In this document: one piece after another, positions 38,201-50,200 of the stretch
How positions within the stretch are numbered: position 1 is the first letter of the stretch
Layout of the letters: every line of letters starts with the position of its first letter
Source of the DNA: Mesorhabditis belari
Lineage: Eukaryota > Nematoda > Chromadorea > Rhabditida > Rhabditidae
DNA: 64,000 nt
Reading direction: 5' to 3'
Assembly (NCBI GenBank): GCA_958450365.1
Contig: CAUEEP010000727.1
Coordinates: 2,759,227-2,823,226 of the forward strand
The notes under the pieces: generated by a model
Told to the model about the DNA's origin: nothing
Seen by the model: the letters and a program-made list of their open reading frames with translations, nothing else
Databases searched by the model: none
Program-made: the position numbers and the translations under genes

Positions 38201-41200
38201 GAGTCATGGGCTCCGGGTACTCGGAAACAATATGAGTCAGCCCTCAAAGCATGGTCACGATACTGCGACAGAGAGAATAAGAACCCCACCATCCCCAACA
38301 CGGTAGATCTTATGAATTATTTGAGCTCGATCAATGAAAAAGGATTGTCCTACTCAGCAGTACTCACAGCCAAGGCGGCTATCTGTACCTTTTGGGAGAT
38401 GTTAACGAATCCCGAGGGCAGGCTCAACAGTGAACTACTAACGCGCTTTATGAAAGGAGTTTTCCGGTCGAAGCCCCCCATGCCCAAGTATGCAGTAGTC
38501 TGGGACGTAGCGCTAGTGGTCAACAAAATTGTATCCCTGGGACCCAAAAATAAAAACCTGTCCCTGGAAATGCTCACGAAGAAAACTGTGACGCTGTTGA
38601 CTATCTGTAGCCCTCAAAGAGTTTCGGAGCTGGCTGCGTTGTCGGTGGAAAATGCTACCTTCTTCCCTGATAGGGTAGTGTTCGCCCTACCAATGACGAA
38701 GAACAGGGGTTCGAGACCGGCTCACGAGATCATCTACAAAGGGTTCCCGGACAATAAAGCACTCTGCCCATTGAGAACACTCAGGCATTACCTAGACAGA
38801 ACAGAAGCACTAAGAGGCCAAACGGGGCAAGTGTTGATTGCACTTAGAGTCCCGCATCAAGCGGTTACCCCTTCCACAGTGGCACGCTGGGTTAAAGATT
38901 TTCTTGTCTTGAGTGGTGTAGATAAGTCGTTCGGGGCGCACTCGACCAGAGCAGCCACCACCTCTAAAGCAGCCAAGGCAGGCGTTTCCCTACAAGCGAT
39001 AACTAAGGCGGCTAATTGGACCCCGGGCTCTTCCTCCTTCCAGAAGTTCTATCACAAACCGATAGAATTGGGAGTTCAAGATGCGGTGCTTAGGTACTAC
39101 CTCCCTAAAGTAGTGGAAAGTTGAACTAGCAATTGTTGAGCTTTTAAGCTTGTGTAGTATAATATAAATTATACGAGAAATATGGAAATATTTTGATGTA
39201 TAATATTTATTATATAAACAAAGCTTAAAAGCTCAACAACCCGCCCACCCGGTGACCTAAGAACACTAGATCTTGCGAACTCACTCATTGTGGATACTTT
39301 TCAGGACAACCTATGAATCTCGTGCCTCTGGAAGAGGATCAAAGCCGACTGTGGACCAATCAAAAGCTGCGCGAGGCAGAGCTCCCATTCGGTTGCGAGG
39401 AAAGTGATCAAATCAGAGAACAGTTATACGTTTTTTCTTGTCTCTTAATTTGAGATCGTCCCAATTGTTGAAATAAAAATTGTTGATTTTATCTCACTTG
39501 CTCAAAAAACAGCGGCTGCGAATTCGAAATTCACGTTTGGAGGCCCCTGAAGTGATTAGAAAAACAGCTCGCAAAAAAGTGAGGTAATGAGAAAGGGCGT
39601 CGCCTTTTATAGGGCGATCCCGACACGGAGCATCGCGTACGCACTACGGTGCCGCTAGTGCCTTTTAGAAAATCACCGAAAACGGTGACTTGCTAAAGGT
39701 ACGGAGTTAAAACGAGATAACGGTGGTTTTCGGCGAAAAATAGCAATTGTTGAGCTTTTAAGCTTTGTTTATATAATAAATATTATACATCAAAATATTT
39801 CCATATTTCTCGTATAATTTATATTTTCAGCAACTCCTGGAGCCACACATTGAGAAATCAAGGGAAATCCCCGTGCAAACAGTCTTTGCAAAACCGTTTC
39901 CCGTCAGAAATAGTTCAGGTGAGACCAAAAAAAAATAGAAATTGGATATTTTACCCTGACGTAAAACAAAATTCGCCATAAACCAACTTTACTTTGATGT
40001 TTTCACATTTATAAAACTTTGAACTCTTCAAGATCTGCTAGCCAATGCAATCCGTTTTAGAAAAGAAATCCCCATCCGATGTGCCACCGGGTGAATGCCC
40101 ATCGGAGACGACTCTTTCCTCAGAATGTCCTCGATTTTCTCAATTTCTCCCCTCTCGTTCCATTCACTCATTCTCCATTTCATCTTGTTCGAGAGACGCA
40201 GATTGCCCGGCGAATTTCCGCTGTTGTGCGACGAGTTTGTGCGGCAATTTATGCACAGCGCCCACAAAAACAACTGGTATTCGAGCTTTTGTTCAAGACA
40301 TTTAAAAGTTTGCTTTTTCTAGGTTGTCTACACTTGTTGGCAGCTGTTTTGCGATTACCGTCAAAGCGACTCGCAAACGATTTTCTGCCCGAATGTACGC
40401 GAAGTGGAGACTTCGAGAAGGTTCAATGCGATGAGTGAGTTTCAAAATACTATGCGAAATCCATTATCGAATATACTCTAAGTTTTTCTGATTGATTTAA
40501 TTATTGTTATCTAGTTTGTCAACTTGCTGGTGTGCTGACTCGCAAAACGGAGCCGAAGTGCCGGGGACGCGACGCCAGAAATCCCTCAAGTCGCCGCTCA
40601 TTTGTTTGTGTACGTTTCATTCTCTGATTCGAAAGTGGCACTGACAATCAGTGGATATTTAAGAACTAATTCCAAGCCACCAATTTTCATGGCTCTCTTG
40701 TGGATATACGTTTTACCTGTTACTTATAGTTATCTAGTTAAATATTTTATATCTATCACAAAAGTCAAGCGCATGCCTTTGAGGGGTAAATCTAGTGTTT
40801 GCGTGATTTCCGTGAGTGTTCCCCTCTATTTCATCCATCCGTGTCTTTCACAAGTGTCCCCTTTTCCCCTTTTCCCCTTTTCTCTTTATCAACAAGAATT
40901 TGCGCAAAATTTGCATAGCTGAGAGATTAGAACGCCTCCTGTGTCACCTTTATGCAAGACAAAAGCTTTTCTCTTGATCTTATTTCAAGGGAAAGGTTTG
41001 ATGAATAGAAGGGTACAAGAAAAATAGCTTTTCACATAGCCTTGAGAAATAAAAACAGAATACCGTAAATACTCTAATAGAACGCCATTTCCATAATGAC
41101 GGGCGTACAGTCGGTATCAATGCTAATCCTTCCATGCAACGTGCAACAATATCAACAAGCCAGATAACTTCTATTTAAAGTTCTTTCAGCGCCCCGTTCT

Positions 41201-44200
41201 TGTGAGATTTCATGCATCAACAAGTGTCCACATGGTCACAAAATGACAGCCTCTGGATGCCCGGTGAAAAACTGTGAATGCAAGAATCCGTGTGATGGAA
41301 TACGGTAATTAAAGAAATTGAACCATTCATTATTTACGCGGCAATAGTTGCCCACTAAGCTGGGAATCATGTCAATTGGTGGAACCGGATTGTGCATCTC
41401 CTCCTTGTCTTCCAGTGCCGAGATGTGAGTGCGCTTTTTTTTGCCTTTACTTACCAAAAAAAGCTTTACTTAAGGTTTAGAAATAAAGAACTTTACTTGG
41501 AAAATATCAAAAAATAGTACTTTATTTGAATTTGAAACAAAAATAAATACTGTACTGGAAAGTATTCAGAGTATTTTTTGGATGAAACTATTTGCAGGCT
41601 TGATCAATCCTTGCCCCGAGGATCAACCGATGACTTTGCCCAATGGGGTCACCGGTCTTTGCACACAGAGCACTCAATGTGGGGATGCTCATTTCTGTCA
41701 CCAGGTATTCGAGGAAGATTTGGATTTGTTTAGAAACTGAAATACTGTACTCGATATAATCTAATATCGATAAGGATTTCTTGGATTTTACGAAAGTAAC
41801 AAAAAGTGGCCAAACGCTAACCAGGCTGATTTGCGGATATTTTGAAGACTCTCGAAAGTCGGAAACTTTGAATACCTGAGTACCTTATTTTTAATACAAT
41901 AAAGGAAACCTCTATGTCACAGGAAATTGATGATTTGGTGTTGAACTGTTACTCTAAGCAATCCTCCCAAAGCTTCTCCGTGATTTGATCGATTTGACTA
42001 AGTTGGGGATAATGGAGGTGATTGACTTGAGATGTGGATAAAGATGTGATCTGATCGAGTAAAGAAAAAGAGAGGAATAAGATGAGATTCATGTTTACCT
42101 ACCTGTCACTATCACGCACAGAAACTCTCCCACAAAAGGTCTCTCCTTAGTCCATTTCCTTTCCCATTCTGTTTCCGGGACTCTTTTCTCTTATTTGTTG
42201 GGTGACTTGCGAGATACCGCCTCGAGTAAATGAAGTAAATGATCGTCAACACAAGAAATCCTCCTTGAGGGGTCATCTCGAAGCGGGGAGATAAAAGGAA
42301 ACAATTATGAGGAGAGGGGAATGTTGTTAGTGTAGCAAAGTGAGTTGAATAGACTTAAAATGATTCTAGTTTCTAGATAATTTTGTACCAGATACATTTT
42401 AATGCAAAGATTGACAAGAATTGGGGTACGGTGTTAACCTTGATCCTTAAAAGTGTAAGATAAGATCAACAAGGGCTCAGATAACTATGAGCCTTCGAAG
42501 TATCCATTCAGTACCTCGTTTCTTGTGTCAACAAGTGTCTTAGCCAATAGAATGGATTCAAAGGGCTCTTTGGTTTTAGATTGGGTACAATGGGCTGGGT
42601 TTTTGTTGCCCCGGCGCAGCGAGAGGAGTCCGTGAAGGCAATTGCCCCGCGAGACAACCAAAAACTCGGGAAAATTGTCGCCAAGAGTGCATGGTGGATA
42701 CGGATTGTCGAGCTGGGAAGGTAGATAAAATAATTTGAAATGGAAAAAAGAGAAATTGCAGTGTTGTTTCGATGGTTGTGCCCTGCGATGTGTCTCGATG
42801 TCATTTTTGCCTCATCCAGTCTCACCGATGAACCCCGTGAGATCCCTGACGACTACATTGTCCACCCCAATAAAGCCCGGTTTCTCGCCGGGATCCGTTT
42901 TTCGGCATAATAAAGGTGCGCAAAGTTTTAAAAATAAAAGCAACTACTGTACCTTGTGCTCTAGAGCATGATTGATTGAAAATGATTGAACTGAGAATTG
43001 ATTTATGGTCAAGACCAAAAGTAGTACTACTGTTGTAAAAAGATTACAGTACAAGGGTGATACTTTAGAAAAGAAATCTTTGATAAACAATCGCACCTAT
43101 GATAAAATTTAGAGCTCTACACAAGAAACGTTGGCTCCTGTGCTCTCGTCGAGCCAAGCAACTCAACCAGCTGCCCCTCAACTTGTCTCTCCGATTCCTC
43201 TTGTGAAGGAGTGAAACTATGTTGTGAGACCGAATGTGGATCAAGGTGTCAGTATCCAGACTCTGCGTCACGTAAGTTTTAAAGAGCTTCAGCATAGCAA
43301 GCTGGGTAGAATATTCTAATCCTTGTCTTTGACAAAGTTGTTGTGGCTCGGATTAGTTACCCAGTAAACCAGATGCTGACTAAAAATACCATAAAATTCG
43401 CTTGATATATGATAGTCAGCCGAAAAACCCGCTTCACAGCGAGTTTTTCTGGCCGCGGACTTGTTGTCGTGACAGTCGAGAGCGCGCTTTTCTACGGCTT
43501 CGGGATCCGGGGTCCGGGGTCGATCCCCCGTAGTGTCACTCAATCTCGACTTTTTAGTTTTTTTATTTTAAATCCAACAACTATATTATATTTTATATAT
43601 AGTAGGTATATTTTGCAGCGTGTGTCCATCGATGGTTGACCTCTTCTCTCTATTCACTTCGATCCGTTCTCCAATGTACATCGGAGGGATTTTTCGAGCG
43701 AAAGCAGGTAAGGGATGGAATTTTAGAAAAATACAACTAGTAATAGATCTTACTTTTATAAACACACTATAATTAATTGTTTTAAGTGTGACGATGACGG
43801 TTGCTTTTGTGTGGATAGGTTGACGGGCGTTGAACAAGCCGGCACACGAGTTACTCATCACAAAACGCCAACTTGTTTACGTATGTAAAGTTAAATACTT
43901 TAAATGTCAAATAAATAAAGTAAATAGTTTAAATAAATAAAGTTTAAATGCTAAATTGTTTAAAAGCTAAGCATATTTCTAGCGGATTTATCCGAATGTC
44001 AATTGCCTGTGTGCCGAGCCGAGTGCCCTTTTGGATTCGCTCTATCATCAAATGGATGTCCTACATGCGTTTGTGTTGATCCATGCCAACAAGTACTGAA
44101 ATTTCGAATCAATTTTGATATATCAAGATATTCTTAGTCTTGAGATCAACAAATTCTTTAGGTAAAATGCCCTCAAGGCTCTTTTTGTCAACTGAGTGCT

Positions 44201-47200
44201 GTGAAGTGCCGGGAGGTGGACACCGAGTGCTCCAAACAACCAAGATGTACTGTTTTCTCGAGAATTTTTCTACGAAAATTAATCATTTTTGGGTTCAGGC
44301 ATAGCCAATGCTTGCCCCCAAGGCGATCCTTTTGCCACCTCGGCCGGTTTCATTCAATCGTGCTCACTCGTCACCGATTGCCCGCGCCACTTTTGGTGTC
44401 ATAAAGTTTGTGAAAAGATATAAGATAGCTATGATATAAAAATTTGATTTGATGATTTGGTTAAACTATCGTATCAACTTTTAGTTTGGTATTTCGACGG
44501 GTGGAATTTGTTGTCCCGGTCCTCCACCGAACATAAAAGCAGGAGCTTGTCCACCCACATTTCCCATCATCAACATTCAAGAGAACGAGATTTGCAAGGT
44601 GATTTTAAAATCCAGATTTGTACTAAAGGTAGCGATATTTGTGGCTGAAAACAAGTGAACAAAGTAACTGGTTTCTCATTGTAAGTAGTACAAGACAAGA
44701 GATCTCAAACTTGCCAACCAAAGTCAGGCCAAATTCGATTTTCCCGGCTCAGAGCGAGACCAGAACCAAAATCTTGCTTCTGGTCCCGAAAAAAGTACCT
44801 GAATTCGCCAGAAGCCAGGCTTGAACGCAAGATTCAAAAAACCCAAAAAACGACCCAAAAACCGCCCTGGCCTCGTCAATTTGTCATTTAAGCCAAAGAG
44901 AATTAGAATCTTCAAATTATTAGCTTTTTTTGCGAAAGTTCAAAGACTCGACTTTGGTGGAACTCGAGGGTATCAACGTTGACCTGTCTCGTATTCAAAC
45001 TCCCTAGCCACTACACCACTTGACCACAATAGCTACTGCAACGGAGAGAGCCTTTGTTCTCTCCACACATTTCCTTTTCTCGTTTTTTTCTAATTCAAAA
45101 TCAAAATTTATAATGAAAATTACAAACATTATAACTTTATCAGATCCGAAGCTTTACAGCTGAATTTTCAAAACACTCTATTCTGAGCCCCTTCTAACAG
45201 CCTACAAAACTTGGACCCGATCCGAGGTGTTTCCCTCGTAAGCCTTGTGCCCAAATCATAAATTATCAGTAACATCGGGCTCACTTTCAGAAACAATGTT
45301 TGACTGATGAGCACTGCGCACCTATGCACAAATGCTGTTACAATGGGTGCGGAACATCGTGTACTCGTGAGTGCTTTAAAAATATTATTTTTAAAAGCGA
45401 TCAATTTACTGAATATCCCTTCCAGAAGCAGCCGCCTCATTTTCCGAGGTCGAGCTGGAGTCCTCGTTTCAACTCGAGAAACCAGGGCAATGTCCGGTCG
45501 AAGTGCACGAGGCGAAGAATTGCCCATCTATGTAAGCAATTAGATATTATCTAAATTCTAGATATTAGCAGAATATAAATTAGCTATATAACAATTTTTA
45601 AATTCCAATGGAAATTCAGGGCCATTGATTTGTGCTTGAGTGACTCGTCGTGCCCGGGCGTTCAGAAATGTTGCTCGGATGGGTGCAGAAGGTGCATTTT
45701 TCTCCGTGAATTTGAAATTTGCATTTAAATCTTAAAAGCTAAAGCAATTATCAAAAAAATTATGTAAATTTCTTAGACTTTCAGGCATTGTGCGTGGCCC
45801 GAGAAAGCGTCAGCCTGCGTTCAGCTGAAAGCGGCTCTCCAGCAGATCGGACAATCAAACGATGTTCAATGCGAACTTGGTAGGTTTTTCGAAAATGAAA
45901 TTTACAAACCCGTTTATTATATAGTGGATTATTATCTAGATATCGTTATTATCTAAGAGAAATCGATCTTATTCCCCTTTTTCTCGAGATCGTCCATTTC
46001 GCGGCCGAAAAATTTGTGGTAGAAAGCTTTCTTTTCCTGAAAAGAACAATGTACAGTCCTTGTTTTATCAAATTACAGTATGCTAGATTAAAAAGCATTC
46101 AGTGAAGAATTTAGATGATATTCTGGCTGAATACTTTCATTTCGCTATAGAATTCTAGATCTTTACAGTGCAACATTGACTTTTCTGGCTTATGAAACTT
46201 TCAGCATCTAACATTCAAACTAAAGACTAACCTAACGATTCAAGTTAACGGCATTCAAACAAATATTAGACGTAAAATACTGTAATTTAAAATATCAAGC
46301 AAACAAGCCAACCTCAGCCGTATAAGCAGACTTTTTTGTCGGCGCTCTCCTTTTCATATTGATCGGTTTCGTGTCATCTTCCATTTTCTCCATGTCCCAC
46401 ATAGAAACCGGATTGTACGCATCACCGTGAGCATAAGCGAATGGAGAAGTTCCCTGGAAAGTTTTGGCTAATTGATAAGGATCAGTAGAGCTGACAGAAA
46501 TTCATCTCTTGATAGATCTTCATCTCCAAAACTTTCATTTTTCCATGAGGAAAAGAGTTGAACACTGGGTTGGGTTGGGGCTGAGAATACAAAACATGCC
46601 GAGATTCGAACCCCTCGACCTCTCGCTTACCTCCCGCTAACGGACTACCAATGAGCTACACTGCCACGTATCCCATTGCCAAAATATGCCTTATTAAAGC
46701 TCACCTGTTCAACAGCGCCCGACAATGGGAAGCGGACTCCTTGTCCCATTTCGCCGATCGGAAGCGGGAAATCGAGACCGCCAATAAAGAAAGAATCGTC
46801 TCCTAATTCAATTTTTATGAGATTTTTGGCCAAATTTCTTCAAACCTGGCTCAAATTCAACAGCAACCGCTCCCGAATGAACAAATGGATTACAATATGG
46901 TGGCTTGCATTTGATCGGTTCATATCTAAATAGGATTTAGATGAATCTTGTAAAAGTCTGAGCAAAGATCAAATAACGTTAAAGAATAGATAACATACTA
47001 CAAAAAACTACAAGAAACTATCCAGTTTATCTTATCTTTTTCACAAGTTCACTTACCCGTAAGGGATCCGACCAACCACAACTTCTTGAGCTTTTCCTGT
47101 AAGTAGATGTAATCTGACTTAAAGTTTTCTCAAAAAACAAACGTCTAGCCTCTCGGAAAGCCGGATTTTGCCCTAACAATGCCAACGTTTCCGGCTTGAT

Positions 47201-50200
47201 GTGTAGGTGGTTCGTGGGACGGAATTGATAACCAATCTAAAATGGTAATAGACGTTTCTTAGTCATTGCAGATAAGGTTTAAATATAATAGGCTATATTT
47301 TGGTACTTTTTATAGATTTGTATACTTTGAAATCGGTGTTAATATTTCCGGAGTAGAGATTCCCGTCCAAATCCACGTTTCCCCAGCCGGGCACCGGGAA
47401 ATTCATGTCCCCTGAAAGGGCCTAAACAGGGAAGATTTAAAAAATCAAATACTCAACTAATAAATATAAATATCTAAAAATTCAAATAGAGGCATATCTT
47501 TTTAACTTACCACTTTATTCGCTGGATTCAACTCGAAACCCGTGTTGAACTGATCGGTGAATGGGAAAAGTGGGAAATTGTCCGAAGTGATTAAATTTGG
47601 GAAAATCGCCTGGAATACTAGAATAGATGTAAAGATATACCGTAAATGCTGTATTAGAATGACATGTCATTCTATTTTCCAACCCCTCAAAATCGATCAA
47701 TCCAAAAAGTAGGTAAGGGGGGACCACATGAATCAAAAATTTATAATTCGTTAAAAACTATTTTAAACGATGGACCTTTGTCCAAAACGTACCAAAAACA
47801 CATTTAAAAGTGAAATAATTTCCTTACCCGCGGCCCCCTTTGAATCTCCAAACAAACCCTTTTGATTTTTTTTTCAAAAAAATTTTTAAAATTTTCCAAA
47901 AATAGCGTTTTAAATTTTACTGGTGATAAAATATTAGTAGGTTTTAGGCCTAGATCTATTCATAGAACCCCCACAAGGGGGTCTAAAGTCAAGTTTTCGA
48001 GGGAACAGGTGAGTGTCATTCGAGGGGTGCCATTCTATTAGAGGGTGTCATTCTAATACAGCATTTACGGTATAAAGATATAAAGATAGTTAAAGATAAA
48101 GATTTAGTTAAATATAAATTTATAAGATTATAAATGCTATTATAATTTCACTCGCCCTCGGCCCTCCAGTCGGAACGATCAGCGGCTCGTTTCCGCCGAC
48201 TTTTTGAGCGGAAAATTCTGCAAAAAGCTATGCAATTATGAAAGTTTCAAAATATCAGCTAACCTGGAAATATTCCTAATAGTAGAAAATATAAAAACAT
48301 GGTTACGGATGAACTTTGGAAAGGAAAATAAGGCTAAAGCCGATGATCGGGTCGAGATTTCCTGTTTTCGTTTTCGTTTTCGCGCTTTCTTATCCAATCA
48401 TCCGGTTTGGGGAGAAAGCGTTAGAAAAACAGAAAATCTTTAAAAAATAAAGCTTAATTCAAACTTTAAGATTCAAATAACTCAATAAAATGACTGGTAA
48501 GCTAAAAATCATGACAGATCTAGCAGAAAGATCCAGAAAGGCTAAAGCTAGCTTAAGAAGCTGGACTAACTTTCAGTTTGAAAATCTCTTCTTGATCATC
48601 TTTAGTGCAACAATTACAGATGGCTCTTTCGCAGCCGTTCAATGCGATTCATTGTTTTGTTGGTGTGTGAGCGATGGAGGGATCGAAGTGAGAGGGACGA
48701 GGATTGGAAGACCCCTTCTACCGAATTGTGCCGGTTAGAAATCTGCTTTATATCTACAAATTTAGAAATATTTATGTAAAGAATTGATATTGATTCAAAC
48801 TTTAGTATCACGCGAATGCCCACAGAAATCGTGCATCGATTCGCCTACAGAGTGCCTCCATGGAGCGGCACTCGATTCGAACGGCTGTGAGACGTGCGAT
48901 TGCTTTGATCCGTGTCATGTGGGTTTACAGATAGAATTAAAACCAGAAAAACCCAAATTTGACAAGTTTTCAATCTACCGTAACCCCCAACCAGCCAAGA
49001 AGTTGAAGCGAGCTAACTCTAAACTGTTTGAAAATCAGTTCACTTCTGAGTTGGTTTTGAGTAGATTCCTGGAATCCATTTAGTTAGTTAACTTCTTCCT
49101 TTCTTCCTTTCTTCTTCCCCCTTGTCTTTCCTTTTTCTCTTGGCAAGCTAGGATATCGGATAGCTCAGTTGTTAGAGCAATTGGAAATTAATTTTTCTTT
49201 CCAATTCCTTCGCTTCTTTATTATGGTTAACTGAAGAAAAGTGTTAAACTGTTTAAATTTTAGAAAATCGCTTGCCCGGGCGATTCCTTCTGCGTTCCGA
49301 TGGCGCCGAGTGAATGTTTGACGCCTCGTTGTCGCCACCTTCCGAGATGTGTCATCAATCCGTGTCCTATCGGAGCTCCACTTAAAGGTTGTTGACTAAA
49401 GAAACTAAGATAAGGGTACGGTAGTTTTTGGAAAAACACCTATTAAGAGATTGCTCATTCTAGATATAACGACGCTGTTACCCGTTGAGTGTCGAGAGAA
49501 TAACCAGTGTCGAGACACGATGACCCCATCATATTGTAGAGCACACACGAGTCAAGGAGGGTATTGTTGTCCGGCTCCAGGTAAGGAAATAGACTCACAA
49601 GACTCGCTCGGCGGTTCAACGGTGACAACAATCATCTCCACAATTTCCCCATCAAGCTCTTCGTTTGAGATCTTCAAACTGGCTTCAAATCCGTTGGATT
49701 ACCAGGATCTATAGACCAAAAAATAGAGAATCTCAAGAGCTTTAGAATGGTTTAAATCTAGTTTTATTAGCTCAATGAATCAAATTCTACAGTAATAGAT
49801 AATAGTCCTTTTCAGAACCGAGATCAGCGCCGGGTGGTTGTCCAACAGTTGGCATCTCTACATCGTGTACAAGAGATTGTGTGCTGGATGATGGATGTCC
49901 ATCGGGAAACAAATGCTGCTTTAATGGATGTGGGATGAGCTGTCTGCCAGCTGGTTTAATCCCACTATAGAATTGAAATCCCTATCTTTCCAGTGATCGC
50001 AATCGTTCCCATTCACCGAGAGCCAAAGATCGGCTCGTGTCTGCCGGTGGAGATCCCCGAAGAGTTTGAAACGGGCAAAAGATTGGAGGTACGGTGTTAA
50101 TGAGTTGATCGTAGAAAGTTTTAGTTGAAATGAAAGAATAATTTTAGAGTGAATGTGTGGTGAATGAGGAATGCCCACAGCTTCAGCTATGTTGCAATGT

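Larger units (their letters stand above)
34739..39825 (+). mobile_element. DIRS/PAT-type tyrosine-recombinase retrotransposon, near full length
   Basis: 5,087 bp. Inverted terminal repeats (34754-about 34953 and about 39580-39763 in reverse) share AAGCTTAAAAGCTCAACA and a TATA-containing promoter block. The extreme ends differ: a 15-bp left tip and a 60-bp right tip. An internal complementary region (39128-39239) is the reverse complement of both tips joined, the DIRS hallmark. Order of coding parts: Gag-like, reverse transcriptase/RNase H, tyrosine recombinase. No integrase and no target duplication beyond ATATT, present at both edges and at the joint. Inserted in an intron of the cysteine-rich gene on the same strand. 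Confidence 0.93.

Noticed and set aside
39305..39451. Host exon of the cysteine-rich gene inside the DIRS element
   Set aside because: It follows a good acceptor, but in the host phase it meets a stop within four codons, and it lies inside the element borders.
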